64,000 nt of DNA from Sphingomonas sp. Leaf208 (GTDB lineage Bacteria; Pseudomonadota; Alphaproteobacteria; Sphingomonadales; Sphingomonadaceae). The notes under the pieces are model-generated. The model searched no databases, was not told where the DNA came from, and saw nothing but the letters and a program-made list of their open reading frames with translations. A program made the position numbers and the translations under genes. The stretch is from NCBI RefSeq assembly GCF_001421415.1, contig NZ_LMKH01000035.1:1-64000 (forward strand). The letters run 5' to 3'. Below are positions 34,223 to 47,945 of the stretch, one piece after another (position 1 is the stretch's first letter; every line of letters begins with the position of its first letter).

Positions 34223-34324
34223 CACCCCGGCGAAGGCCGGGGTCCAATGGGGGGACGTTGCTAACGGAACGCATCCCTCAATTATTGCCACCTTTCCAAT
34301 TGGGCCCCGGCCTTCGCCGGGGTG
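34223..34324. repeat. Palindromic repeat family A, copy 4 (102 bp)
   Basis: CACCCCGGCGAAGGCCGGGG ... CCCCGGCCTTCGCCGGGGTG, lying between the converging SDR and dienelactone hydrolase genes. Confidence 0.92.
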
Positions 34325-34345
34325 GTGCAAATGGGAAGGGGCCGA

Positions 34346-35023
34346 TCAGCCCCCGTTGGCGCGGAACAGGTCCAGCGTCCGCTGTTTCGCCAGATCCGCA
34401 CTAGGCTCGTGATAATCCTTTCGCCGGTCCGAATTGAACCCGTGCCCCGCCTCGTAGACATACACCGTCGCGTTCGGCCAATCCTTGGCGATGACCTGCT
34501 CGACGCCCTCCATCGGGATACCATGGTCGTGGCGACCGAAGTGGAGGATCACCGGCACCTTCGGTTCCTCGTCCGCCGCCGCCGGGATCATGCTGCCGTA
34601 ATAGCCGCTCGCCGCCGCGACGCCGGTGAGCTTAGTCGCGGCGAACCACGCGACCGAGCCGCCATAGCAATAGCCGACCACGAACACCGGCCCGGCGGGG
34701 GCGAGCGTGTCGATGCAGGTCTGGACGTCCTTCAGCGAGAGATCGAACGGGTGGAGCTGCCGAGCGAGTTCGACGCCACGCGCGAGGCCGTCGCCCGAAT
34801 AGTCCGCCTCGAAGCCGGGATGCTCGCGATCGAACAGGGCCGGTGCCAGGACCTCATAACCGTCCGCCGCGTACTCGTCGCAGAGGTCGCGGATGTGGTC
34901 GGTCACGCCGAAGATCTCCTGCACCAGTACGAGGCCGCCGCGGCGCTCGCCGGTCGGCTGCGCATGATAGACCGCGACGGTCGCGCCGTCGGACATCGTC
35001 ATCGTTTCCATCGTGCCGGTCAT
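34346..35023 (-). CDS. Dienelactone hydrolase family protein
   Basis: A 225-residue alpha/beta hydrolase. The nucleophile elbow has cysteine, GYCYGGS at 117-123 (Cys119), as in dienelactone hydrolase. Asp in FGRHDHGIP and His in YEAGHGFN complete the triad, and VLVQEIFGVTDHIRDLCDEYA is the typical early block. It hydrolyses lactone or ester substrates; in the absence of aromatic-degradation genes nearby the substrate stays open. The ATG at 35023 is used because the longer frame runs back into a palindromic repeat. Confidence 0.88.
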   Translation of the reverse strand: MTGTMETMTMSDGATVAVYHAQPTGERRGGLVLVQEIFGVTDHIRDLCDEYAADGYEVLAPALFDREHPGFEADYSGDGLARGVELARQLHPFDLSLKDVQTCIDTLAPAGPVFVVGYCYGGSVAWFAATKLTGVAAASGYYGSMIPAAADEEPKVPVILHFGRHDHGIPMEGVEQVIAKDWPNATVYVYEAGHGFNSDRRKDYHEPSADLAKQRTLDLFRANGG

Positions 35024-35062
35024 TCTGATTCCTCGTCGTGTGATCCAATTCGTCACCATTAT

Positions 35063-35158
35063 CGTCATTCCCGCGGAGGCGGGAAGCCATAGTGGCAGGC
35101 CGTGCGGTGAAAGCGCCGGGTCAGGAGGAAATGGATCCCCGCCTGCGCGGGGATGACG
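35063..35158. repeat. Palindromic repeat family C, single copy (96 bp)
   Basis: CGTCATTCCCGCG at the left end pairs with CGCGGGGATGACG at the right, with inner GGCGGG/CCCGCC arms. It lies in the 332-bp divergent gap between the dienelactone hydrolase gene and atpH. Confidence 0.75.
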
Positions 35159-35355
35159 GGAAGGGGCGGAATCGTAAGCTTCCAACCTTCGGTCAATGAC
35201 AAAACAGTCACAAACCCTTCCCTCTGACCCTCCCGCCGGGTTGCCAATCCGCGAACCCGATGCTACCCGCGCCGCGTCCCATGAGAGGTGCTTTCGCGCC
35301 CTCTTCCCCCATGGGGCGGCACTATTTTCGGTTTCAGGCGAGGATTCAAAGGTCC

Positions 35356-37459
<2,104 letters not shown>

Positions 37460-37465
37460 GTAAAA

Positions 37466-37571
37466 CTCCCTCTCCCCGCTGGGGAGAGGGTCGGGGTGAG
37501 GGGTAGTACCGCGAGGTGCCGCTCCCGTGGCAGCCCCTCACCCCAACCCTCTCCCCGGAGGGGCGAGGGAG
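37466..37571. repeat. Palindromic repeat family E, copy 1 (106 bp), inside the atp operon
   Basis: CTCCCTCTCCCC...GGGGAGAGGG and its mirror CCCTCTCCCC...GGGCGAGGGAG form the arms. It lies in the 124-bp atpA-atpG gap and ends 12 bases before the atpG ATG. Confidence 0.92.
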
Positions 37572-37583
37572 CAGGAAGAGAAG

Positions 37584-39976
<2,393 letters not shown>

Positions 39977-39986
39977 GCCTTTCTAG

Positions 39987-40091
39987 CTCCCTCTCCCCTC
40001 CGGGGAGAGGGTTGGGGTGAGGGGCCGCCACAAGCAGCCTTCGCCCGGTACTGCCCCTCACCCCGACCCTCTCCCCGCAGGGGAGAGGGAG
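39987..40091. repeat. Palindromic repeat family E, copy 2 (105 bp), inside the atp operon
   Basis: CTCCCTCTCCCC-TCC-GGGGAGAGGG and CCCTCTCCCC-GCA-GGGGAGAGGGAG are the two hairpin arms. It ends 12 bases before the atpC ATG, mirroring the placement of copy 1 before atpG. Confidence 0.92.
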
Positions 40092-40103
40092 AAGGCGAAC
40101 AAG

Positions 40104-40358
40104 ATGCTGCATTTCGAACTCGTCACGCCAGAAAAGCTCGTCCGCTCGGAGGAGGTCTACATGGTCGTCGTCCCCGGCACCGAAGGCGATTTCGGCGTCC
40201 TCGAAGGCCACGCGCCGTTCATGTCGACGGTCCGCGATGGCGGCGTGCAAATCTTCCGTACGCAGAACGGCACGCCCGAGATCATCGCGATCAAGGGCGG
40301 TTTCGCCGAGGTCAACGCCAAGGGCCTGACCGTCCTCGCCGAACACGCCGGCGAATAA
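40104..40358 (+). CDS. atpC: ATP synthase F1 subunit epsilon
   Basis: An 84-residue epsilon subunit: [40 protein letters not shown] is the beta-sandwich, and the protein ends soon after ([10 protein letters not shown]). The C-terminal helical hairpin present in E. coli epsilon is missing, as is usual in alphaproteobacteria. It is last in the operon and followed by a hairpin. Confidence 0.97.
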   Translation: MLHFELVTPEKLVRSEEVYMVVVPGTEGDFGVLEGHAPFMSTVRDGGVQIFRTQNGTPEIIAIKGGFAEVNAKGLTVLAEHAGE

Positions 40359-40364
40359 CGCCTG

Positions 40365-41441
40365 TCAGGCGAGCGCCGGTGCTCGCCTGATCGATACCGA
40401 TGGCCGACGCTGCAACCGTGCCAGCAGCGGCCGCTCGATCCACCGATGCACCGCCAGTCCCAGCATCGTCGACGCGACGATGAACGCCAGCGCGAACGGA
40501 TAGGGCGACATGGTTGGGGCGTAGCCTCCGACCATCCAGAGCAGCGCGATTAGGCAGGGATGGGTCAGGTACGTCGAATAGGACGCATCGCCCACGCGTG
40601 CGACGATCCGTTCGAACCGTCCCTCCGCCGATGTGTCGATCACCCCGACTACCACTAGTGCCCAGGGAATGCCCCACGTCCAGGTCCGCGCGAAGCCCGA
40701 GGTGCCGGCAACGGCAACTTCGATCTGAAGCGGTAGCGGCACGCCTAGTCCGAAGGCGATCCCGACCACCAGCAGCACGGTCCCGATGACGAGCGCAGGC
40801 GTCGCATAGCGTGCGCTGATCCCGCTGCGCCAAGCCATCCACACACCTACGCCGAGCGCAAATTCGAGCAGGAGCGGGTTCAGTAGCAGCCTCAAAGGCG
40901 CCCAGCCGGGATGAACGACGCTGCCGATCAGCGCCAACGCCACCGTGAGGGCCAGCAGCGTTTCGACACGGCGCTGCGGCGCCCGCATGGCAACCGCCAC
41001 GATGACATAGAACGCGAATTCGAACCCGAGCGTCCAGCCCGGATACAGCGCGGGAACATGGTAGCCCGCTCCGTCGAGAACGGGCAGCACGGTGATCGAC
41101 ATCCACGCCGCCGCAACCGTCAACGGGTCGTGCATGATTAGCATGTAGACTGCGCTGACGCTCGCGAACAGCGGCACGATCCGCAGCCATCGCTTTGCCA
41201 GGAACCGCCACGAATCAGCGTCCGCGGTCGCCAGCGATTGCGCCATGACGAATCCGCTGATGACGAAGAACAGATCGACCCCGCTCGCACCGAACATCGA
41301 CAGGTTGGGGACCGACGGTACGAACTTCCCGGTCAGTGCGACCGGCCCGGAATCGATCATGTCGGACGCGTGCATCAGCAACACGAGCGTGGCTGCGAGT
41401 GCGCGAAGCCACTGGATGGGAGCGATGCGGGACGGCGTCAT
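40365..41441 (-). CDS. Membrane acyltransferase (acyltransferase 3 family)
   Basis: A 358-residue protein with about ten membrane helices. The family opening IQWLRALAATLVLLMHAS carries the RxxA and the catalytic-type His. SGVDLFFVISGFVMAQS and the end ASYSTYLTHP...RWIERPLLARL are also diagnostic. Such proteins move acyl groups onto cell-surface sugars. The target is unknown. It converges on the atp operon. Confidence 0.9.
   Translation of the reverse strand: MTPSRIAPIQWLRALAATLVLLMHASDMIDSGPVALTGKFVPSVPNLSMFGASGVDLFFVISGFVMAQSLATADADSWRFLAKRWLRIVPLFASVSAVYMLIMHDPLTVAAAWMSITVLPVLDGAGYHVPALYPGWTLGFEFAFYVIVAVAMRAPQRRVETLLALTVALALIGSVVHPGWAPLRLLLNPLLLEFALGVGVWMAWRSGISARYATPALVIGTVLLVVGIAFGLGVPLPLQIEVAVAGTSGFARTWTWGIPWALVVVGVIDTSAEGRFERIVARVGDASYSTYLTHPCLIALLWMVGGYAPTMSPYPFALAFIVASTMLGLAVHRWIERPLLARLQRRPSVSIRRAPALA
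40366..40389. terminator. Hairpin between atpC and the converging acyltransferase gene
   Basis: CAGGCGAGC pairs with GCTCGCCTG in 40366-40389, 7 bases after the atpC stop. It overlaps the last codons of the acyltransferase gene. No T-run is present, so the terminator call is moderate. Confidence 0.5.
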
Positions 41442-41488
41442 CCGGCAGGCATACCGGGCCTAGCGTTAAGGCCGCGTTGCCCGGACGA

Positions 41489-43660
41489 TCAGAGGAAATT
41501 ATACGGGTCGACGTCCACCGTCACCCGCGCCTTGGATGGCCATTCCAGCTTCCCCAGCCAGTCCCGTATGACGTCCTGCACGTCCAGCGCGCGCCGCGCG
41601 TGGACGAGCAGTCGGTAGCGATGCCGGCCGCGCAGCATCGCCAGCGGGGCGGGGGCGGGGCCGTAGACGTGCATGCCGTCGACTTCGGGCGCACTGCGGC
41701 CGACGAGCTTGGCCGTCTCGTGCGCGCAGGACTGGTCCTCCGACGACACCACGATCGCCGCGTACCGCCCGAACGGCGGCGCGCCCGCGTCCTTCCGCGC
41801 GTCCGTCTCCGCGGCGTAGAACGCGTCGGCATCGCCGGTGATGAGCGCCTGCATCACCTGTGCGCCGGGGCTATGCGTCTGGATGAACACGTGACCCGGC
41901 TTCTCGCCACGCCCGGCACGCCCCGAGACCTGCCGGATCTGCTGGAACGTGCGCTCCGCAGCCCGCAGATCGCCGCCGTCGAGGCCTAGATCCGCATCGA
42001 CCACGCCGACCAGGGTGAGGTTCGGAAAGTGATACCCCTTCGTCACGAGCTGCGTGCCGACGACGATGTCGATATCCCCCGCCTCCATCCGCCCGACGAA
42101 CTCGGCCGCCTTGGCCGGCGACCAGATCGTGTCGGACGTGACGACGGCCGTCTTCGCCTCGGGGAACAACGCCGTTACCTCGTCGGCGATTCGTTCGACG
42201 CCGGGCCCGCAGGCGACCAGCGTATCCTCGCCCTTGCACTCGGGACATACGCGCGGTGTCGGCTCGGCATGCCCGCAATGGTGGCAGGCGAGGCGGCGTG
42301 TGAGGCGGTGTTCGACCATCCAGGCGGTGCAGTTCGGACATTGGAACCGATGCCCGCACGTCCGGCACAGCGTCAGCGGCGCGTAGCCTCGCCGGTTGAG
42401 AAACAGCAGCGATTGCTCGCGCCGTTCCAGCGTCTCTTGCATCGCCTTGACGAGACGCGGGGCCAGCCAGCGGCCGCGTTCCGGCGGGTCCTTGATCAGG
42501 TCAATCGGCTCGATCGTCGGCATCTCCGCCGCGCCGAACCGGCCGGGCAGCTTCAGTTCGGCGTAGCGCCCCGTCGCGACTTGTTGCCGCGTCTCGATCG
42601 CCGGCGTGGCGGAGGCGAGGATGACCGGGCACCCCTCGAACTTGCCGCGCATCACGGCGACGTCGCGCGCGTGATAATGCACGCCCTCTTCCTGCTTGAA
42701 GCTGGTCTCGTGCGCCTCGTCGACGACGATCAGCCCGAGGTCGCGGTAGGGGAGGAACAGTGCAGACCGCGCGCCAACCGTCACCAGCGCCTCGCCGCTG
42801 GCGATCGCGCGCCATGCTCGGCGGCGCTGGGTCGAGCGCAATCCCGAATGCCACGCGATCGGCTCGCAGCCGAAACGGTCGTGAAAGCGCTTCAGGAACG
42901 GCTCGGTCAGCGCGATCTCGGGGAGCAGGACGAGCGTCTGGCGCCCATCGCGGATTGCCTGCGCGACCGCCTCGAAATACACCTCGGTTTTCCCCGAGCC
43001 CGTAACGCCGTCGAGCAACGTCGGGTGGAACGCGTGCTCTGCGACGCCAGCGACCAGGACATCGGCTGCTGCCCGCTGGTCCTCTGACAAAGTCGGCTCA
43101 TGATGCTGCGGATCGGGCACGGGGTAGGGGACGTCGATGCTGACCTCGACCGCCTCGATCGCGCCGACCTTCACCAGCCCGCGGATCACCGCGTCGCTGA
43201 CCTCCGCCAGCGTTGCCAGTTCGCGGATAAGGCCTTGGCGGTCAGCGATCCGCTCCATCGCCTGCTCGCGCTGGGGGGTGAGCCGCGGTGGCACGACCCC
43301 GGTAGAACGGTATTCTACAACGGTTCGTGCCCCCTCCAGCGCCGAGGTGGACGCCAGCGTCATCCGCAACACCGACGCCGCCGGCGCGAGGTAATAGTCC
43401 GCCGTCCACTCGACCAGCCGCCGTAGCGGCGCTCCCAGCGGCGGTACGTCGGCGACCGCGAGCAAGTTGCGCAACCGGTTGTCGCCGACCTCCGCATCGG
43501 ACGGCATACGCTCGGCTTCCCACACCACGCCAAGCAACTGGCGCGGCCCCAATGGCGCGACTACGACCGAACCCGGCTCGACACTCATGCCGGCGGGCAC
43601 GCGGTAGTCGAGCGGCCCGAGGGCGGCGTTGAGGATCAGGACACGGGCACGGGACGACAT
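41489..43660 (-). CDS. priA: Primosomal protein N' (replication restart helicase PriA)
   Basis: A 723-residue helicase: the N-terminal 3'-DNA-binding domain (NAALGPLDYRVP), Walker A TGSGKTEVYFEA, DEAH box VVDEAHETSF, and the zinc-binding cysteines C-RTC, C-PNC, C-HHC, C-PEC in the stretch LCRTCGHRFQCPNC...CHHCGH...CPECKG. Helicase motifs V-VI (QLVTKGYHFPNL, QVSGRAGRG) follow. It restarts stalled forks. The length is normal. Confidence 0.96.
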   Translation of the reverse strand: MSSRARVLILNAALGPLDYRVPAGMSVEPGSVVVAPLGPRQLLGVVWEAERMPSDAEVGDNRLRNLLAVADVPPLGAPLRRLVEWTADYYLAPAASVLRMTLASTSALEGARTVVEYRSTGVVPPRLTPQREQAMERIADRQGLIRELATLAEVSDAVIRGLVKVGAIEAVEVSIDVPYPVPDPQHHEPTLSEDQRAAADVLVAGVAEHAFHPTLLDGVTGSGKTEVYFEAVAQAIRDGRQTLVLLPEIALTEPFLKRFHDRFGCEPIAWHSGLRSTQRRRAWRAIASGEALVTVGARSALFLPYRDLGLIVVDEAHETSFKQEEGVHYHARDVAVMRGKFEGCPVILASATPAIETRQQVATGRYAELKLPGRFGAAEMPTIEPIDLIKDPPERGRWLAPRLVKAMQETLERREQSLLFLNRRGYAPLTLCRTCGHRFQCPNCTAWMVEHRLTRRLACHHCGHAEPTPRVCPECKGEDTLVACGPGVERIADEVTALFPEAKTAVVTSDTIWSPAKAAEFVGRMEAGDIDIVVGTQLVTKGYHFPNLTLVGVVDADLGLDGGDLRAAERTFQQIRQVSGRAGRGEKPGHVFIQTHSPGAQVMQALITGDADAFYAAETDARKDAGAPPFGRYAAIVVSSEDQSCAHETAKLVGRSAPEVDGMHVYGPAPAPLAMLRGRHRYRLLVHARRALDVQDVIRDWLGKLEWPSKARVTVDVDPYNFL

Positions 43661-43726
43661 CGTGTTCGTATATGGGGACAGATCGACTCCGCGTGAACCG
43701 CTTACGTCGGGTTGGTCGATGCCGCC

Positions 43727-45184
43727 TTACGCGGCGTCGCGGTTCGGGCGGCGTCGTTCGCCGACACGCGCGCGCTTCGCCTGGTACAGGATCGTATCGG
43801 CGCGGTGGATGAAATCGCGCACCGAAAGGCAGTCGCGGTCGAGTGCGGTGATACCGACCGTGCCAGCGCTGACCATCGCGAGGCCATTCAGTGCGATCGG
43901 AAAGCGCAACGCTTCCTCCAGCCGTGCAGAGATATAGCCGGGGTTCGCGGCCATGCCGGGATCCTCGATCAGGATCGCGAACTCGTCGCCACCGACGCGG
44001 GCGGCGAAGCTGTTCTTGAGCCAGGGGGCCTTCAAGATCCGGCCGACGCCGCGCAACACGTCGTCGCCTGCGGTATGGCCCAGCGTGTCGTTTATCGCCT
44101 TGAAGCCGTCGAGATCGACCAGCGCGAGCAACAACGGCGTGCCGTCGGCATGCGACCGCGTCATGGCTGCATCGAGCGTACGATCGAACGCCGCCCGATT
44201 GGCGATGCCAGTCAGCGAATCGGTATTTGCCGAGCGCCGCAAATTGACCTCGAGCGCGTGGCGTTCCGTTACGTCCTGGAAGACGCCGACCAACGCTATG
44301 GTCTGGCCGTCGACGGTCTCGCACTCGCCGAGCACGCGGACACGGCGCTGTTCACCCTGCGCGTTCTTGAAATCGACTTCGATATCGAACGGCGCACCGG
44401 TTTCGATCGTCCGCCGAAGCGAAGCGTTCATCTCGTCGCGGGCATGCGGCGGATAGAATTCCATCGCCACCGGCATCTCGGGCAGGTCGCCGATCGGCAG
44501 GCCGTGAATGTGATAGACGCCGTCCGACCATTGCAGCTTGTCGTCGGCCAGCGACACGCGCCACGATCCGATCGCCGCCATCCGTTCCGCCTGCCGGAAG
44601 ACGCGGTCCTGGCGGGCCAGCGCAGCCGCCTGGCGATCCGCAGTCGTCGCAATCGCGATGGCCTCGCGTGCAGCGGACCGCGCGGCGATCATCGCCTCGG
44701 CCAGGGTCGCGAGATGGGTCAGCGCCTTGCGCCCGGCGTCGTTCAGCGAGCGCGGTACAGTATCGACGACGCAGATCGAGCCGATCGCATAATATTCACC
44801 GCTCGCGTCGCGCGCATTGACCGGTGCGCCAGCGTAAAAGCGAATACCGTCAGGCGGTTGCGTCCAGGGATTGGCCACGAATCGTAAATCGCTCGACACG
44901 TCTTCGATGACCATCGGCCCTTTGCCGAGGATCGTGTAATTGCACATGCCGATTTCGCGCGACATCTCACCGCGTTCGCCGTCGCTCGCAGCCTTGATCC
45001 AGAGCCGGTTGCTGTCGACGAGTGTTAGCAAAGCGTTAGGGCAACCCAGCATTTCTGCGGCCAACGCGACCAATGCATCGAATTCGCGCTCGGGTTCGCT
45101 GTCGAGCAACGCCAAGGCCTGAAGCGCAGCCACGCGCCGTGCTTCGTCTGAAAAGTTGTCTGTGATGAGATCGACAGGCGACAT
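43727..45184 (-). CDS. GAF-PAS-GGDEF diguanylate cyclase
   Basis: A 485-residue signalling protein: a GAF domain at about 20-165 (ALALLDSEPEREFDALVALAAEMLGCP, SICVVDTVPR), a PAS fold with PAC-like end at about 190-315 (AERMAAIGSWRVSL, VALVGVFQDVTERHALE), and a GGDEF domain at about 320-480 with intact RVGGDEFAIL, TDSLTGIANRAAF and LVDLDGFKAINDTLGH. It should make c-di-GMP. I see no RxxD inhibitory site immediately ahead of GGDEF. No membrane helix is present, so it is cytoplasmic. The ATG at 45184 is preferred over the one at 45244. Confidence 0.93.
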   Translation of the reverse strand: MSPVDLITDNFSDEARRVAALQALALLDSEPEREFDALVALAAEMLGCPNALLTLVDSNRLWIKAASDGERGEMSREIGMCNYTILGKGPMVIEDVSSDLRFVANPWTQPPDGIRFYAGAPVNARDASGEYYAIGSICVVDTVPRSLNDAGRKALTHLATLAEAMIAARSAAREAIAIATTADRQAAALARQDRVFRQAERMAAIGSWRVSLADDKLQWSDGVYHIHGLPIGDLPEMPVAMEFYPPHARDEMNASLRRTIETGAPFDIEVDFKNAQGEQRRVRVLGECETVDGQTIALVGVFQDVTERHALEVNLRRSANTDSLTGIANRAAFDRTLDAAMTRSHADGTPLLLALVDLDGFKAINDTLGHTAGDDVLRGVGRILKAPWLKNSFAARVGGDEFAILIEDPGMAANPGYISARLEEALRFPIALNGLAMVSAGTVGITALDRDCLSVRDFIHRADTILYQAKRARVGERRRPNRDAA

Positions 45185-45246
45185 GAAACTCGAATATAGC
45201 GGCTGGGTTAATTTTCTTTGCCTGTTCGGGGCGTTACTGTCCACAC

Positions 45247-46167
45247 ATGCCCACCGATAAAGACCAGACGCTCGAAATTCTGCCGCCGTCGATGCTCTGG
45301 GCGGAGCACCTCGAGCGCGATCGCCGGCGATCGGTCCACACGATCCGGGCTTATCGGGCGTCGGCCGAACGGCTGACGGCGTTCCTTGTCGGCCATTGGG
45401 GAGAGCGGATCACGCGCGGGGCGCTCGCACGCGTGACCGCGACAGACCTGCGAGCGTATCTGGCGCAACGCCGAGAAGCCGGGTTGGGTAACGCGTCGGC
45501 GGCGCGGGAATTGTCCGCGGTGCGCGGGTTTCTCGCCTGGGCGAACGAAGGCGCGGAGCAGCCGCGGATGCGGGGGCCGCGCGTGAAAGCGGGCGTGCCG
45601 CGGCCGATCTCGCCGGCCGAGGTGGTCGCACTGGCGGAGGAGGTGGCCGACGACGCGGCGGAGCCGTGGATCGGCGCGCGCGACTGGGCAGTGTTGATGC
45701 TGCTGTACGGCGCAGGCCTGCGGATCGGCGAGGCGTTGACGTTGCGGGGCGATATCCTGCCGCTTGGCGAGACGATCCGGGTGACGGGCAAGCGCGCCAA
45801 GACGCGCGTCGTGCCGCTGTTACCGCAGGTGCGTGCGGCGATCGAGACGTATGTCGCGCAGACGCCTTGGCCTGTCGCGCGCGGCGAACCGCTGTTCCGT
45901 GGTGCCAAGGGCGGGGCGTTGTCCCCGGTGATGATCCGCCGGGCGGTGCAGTCGGCGCGTGGACGGTTGGGGCTGGGCGATCGGACGACGCCGCATGCGC
46001 TGCGTCACAGTTTTGCGACGCATCTGTTGGGGCGGGGGGCGGATTTGCGCGCGCTACAGGAATTGCTCGGCCATGCGAGCCTGAGTTCGACGCAGGTCTA
46101 TACGCAGGTCGATGCGGCGCACCTGATGGACGTCTATCGCAACGCCCACCCGCATGGCGGCGTCTAG
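45247..46167 (+). CDS. xerC: Tyrosine recombinase XerC
   Basis: A 306-residue site-specific recombinase. The SAM-like core-binding N-domain has HTIRAYRASAERLTAFL. Catalytic residues are Arg in GAGLRIGEAL, Lys in TGKRAKTR, HALRHSF (His-x-x-Arg), His in LLGHASLSST and Tyr in TQVYTQVD. Together with XerD it resolves chromosome dimers at dif. The choice of XerC over XerD rests on overall look only. It diverges from the diguanylate cyclase gene and overlaps the end of the dedA-like gene by 4 bp. Confidence 0.9.
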   Translation: MPTDKDQTLEILPPSMLWAEHLERDRRRSVHTIRAYRASAERLTAFLVGHWGERITRGALARVTATDLRAYLAQRREAGLGNASAARELSAVRGFLAWANEGAEQPRMRGPRVKAGVPRPISPAEVVALAEEVADDAAEPWIGARDWAVLMLLYGAGLRIGEALTLRGDILPLGETIRVTGKRAKTRVVPLLPQVRAAIETYVAQTPWPVARGEPLFRGAKGGALSPVMIRRAVQSARGRLGLGDRTTPHALRHSFATHLLGRGADLRALQELLGHASLSSTQVYTQVDAAHLMDVYRNAHPHGGV

Positions 46168-46763
46168 CCCTTCGGCTTCCAGGTCAGCACGCGCCAGCCA
46201 TAGCCGATGATGATGACCACGAACGTCGCCACCGCGACCGGGCCGACATAACGGTCGAGTTCCTCAAAATGCGAGCCGAGCAGGATGCCGGCATAAGTCA
46301 GCACGGTGTTCCAGATCGCGCTGCCCGCCGCGGTCCAGATCACGAATTGCCAGATCGGCATCCGCGTCATCCCCGCGGGCAGCGAGATGACGGTGCGGAA
46401 AGTCGGCATGAACCGGAACACGAAGATCACCCAGCCGCCGCGCTTCATGAAGAAACGGTGGATCTTCTCGACGTCGGACCATTCCATCGTCAGCCAGCGG
46501 CCGTTGCGCGCGATGAACGGGCGGAAGCGTTCGTAGCCGATGTTGCGGCCGATATAATACCAGAAGTAATTGCCGACGACCGAGCCCGCGGTACCCCAGG
46601 CGATCAGCGGCACGACGCTCATGTCGCCGCGCGCGACCGCCATGCCGCCGAGCCCCATGATGACTTCGGACGGTACCGGCGGCACGATATTCTCGAGCGC
46701 CATCAGCAGGAAGATACCGAAATATCCGCCCCAGGCGATGAGATCGAGGATGAATTCGGTCAT
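46164..46763 (-). CDS. DedA-family membrane protein
   Basis: A 199-residue protein: VPPVPSEVIMGLGGMAVARG, GSVVGNYFWYYIGRNIGYERF, and FVFRFMPTFRTVISLPAGMTRMPIWQF, the conserved DedA/VTT blocks, with acidic and arginine residues in re-entrant helices. DedA proteins are thought to move phospholipids such as undecaprenyl phosphate. The start is ATG 46763; a GTG nine bases upstream is possible. Confidence 0.92.
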   Translation of the reverse strand: MTEFILDLIAWGGYFGIFLLMALENIVPPVPSEVIMGLGGMAVARGDMSVVPLIAWGTAGSVVGNYFWYYIGRNIGYERFRPFIARNGRWLTMEWSDVEKIHRFFMKRGGWVIFVFRFMPTFRTVISLPAGMTRMPIWQFVIWTAAGSAIWNTVLTYAGILLGSHFEELDRYVGPVAVATFVVIIIGYGWRVLTWKPKG

Positions 46764-46812
46764 GGGTATCACATACTGCCGGGATGCCGGATGTGTTCCG
46801 TCGACATCACAC

Positions 46813-46914
46813 CACCCCGGCGAAGGCCGGGGCCCAATTGGGGGACGGTTATTACGGAGGACGGCGCTCCGTTACCGCGACCTTGCCAATTGGGCCCCGG
46901 CCTTCGCCGGGGTG
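46813..46914. repeat. Palindromic repeat family A, copy 5 (102 bp)
   Basis: CACCCCGGCGAAGGCCGGGG ... CCCCGGCCTTCGCCGGGGTG, between the gshB end and the dedA-like start (both on the minus strand). Confidence 0.92.
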
Positions 46915-46927
46915 GTATCCTGTCCGC

Positions 46928-47881
46928 CTACCGCGCCGCGACCTTCGCCTCGATCGCATCCCAGATCATGCCGGCGACATCGGTCCCATCGAAGTTCGAG
47001 ATCGCGACGATTCCGGTCGGCGAGGTCACGTTGATCTCGGTCAGCCACGTGCCCCCGATCACGTCGATCCCGACGAACAGCAGCCCGCGCTTCTTGAGTT
47101 CCGGCCCGAGCACCGCGCAGATCTCACGCTCCTTGTCGGTCAGCACCGACTTCTCCGCCGAGCCGCCGACCGCGAGGTTCGAACGGATCTCGCCTTCGCC
47201 CGGCAGCCGATTGATCGCGCCCGCGACTTCGCCGTCGATCAGCACGATCCGCTTGTCGCCCTTCGCGACGTCGGGGAGGAACGCCTGCACCATGTGCGGC
47301 TCGCGCCACGTCATGTTGAAGACCTCCATCAGCGCCGACAGGTTCGCGCCGTCCGACTCGACCTTGAAGATCGCCTTGCCGCCATTGCCGTGGAGCGGCT
47401 TGATCACGATCGCGCCGTGCTCCGCGAGAAACTTCCGCGCCTCGTCGAGCGAGCGCGTGACGAGCGTCGGCGGCATGAACTGCGGATAGTCGAGCACGAA
47501 CACCTTTTCGGGCGCATTCCGTACCTGTGCCGGATCGTTCACGACGAGCGTCTTGTCGGCGATCCGCTCGAGCAGATGCGTCGCGGTGATGTAGCCAAGA
47601 TCGAACGGCGGATCCTGGCGCATCAGGACCACGTCGGCCTCGTCGCCGAGATCGAGGTTCACCGGCTCGCCGACGCTGAAGTGATCGCCGACGACGCGCT
47701 GTACGGTGACCGGATGCGCCTTCGCCCAGATCCGGCCGTCGCGGTAGTTCAGGTCTTCTGCCGAGTAATGGAAGAGCGTGTGGCCACGGTCCTGCGCGGA
47801 CAGCATCAGCGCGAAGGTTGAATCGCCAGCGATGTTGATGCTGTCGAGCGGGTCCATCTGGACGGCGACGGTGAGGCTCAT
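46928..47881 (-). CDS. gshB: Glutathione synthetase
   Basis: A 317-residue ATP-grasp enzyme: MSLTVAVQMDPLDSINIAGDSTFALML at the start, LRMRQDPPFD-like ADVVLMRQDPPFDLGYITATHLLE, KPLHGNGGKAIFKV, and the end GLLFVGIDVIGGTWLTEINVTSPTG. It joins gamma-glutamylcysteine and glycine. It follows the YraN-type gene (64-bp gap) on the same strand. Confidence 0.96.
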   Translation of the reverse strand: MSLTVAVQMDPLDSINIAGDSTFALMLSAQDRGHTLFHYSAEDLNYRDGRIWAKAHPVTVQRVVGDHFSVGEPVNLDLGDEADVVLMRQDPPFDLGYITATHLLERIADKTLVVNDPAQVRNAPEKVFVLDYPQFMPPTLVTRSLDEARKFLAEHGAIVIKPLHGNGGKAIFKVESDGANLSALMEVFNMTWREPHMVQAFLPDVAKGDKRIVLIDGEVAGAINRLPGEGEIRSNLAVGGSAEKSVLTDKEREICAVLGPELKKRGLLFVGIDVIGGTWLTEINVTSPTGIVAISNFDGTDVAGMIWDAIEAKVAAR

Positions 47882-47945
47882 GCGTCTTCCTTCTGTTCGG
47901 TCGAGCGCATGTAGGCGCGGGCGGGCGCGAAGTCACCGGGCGGCG

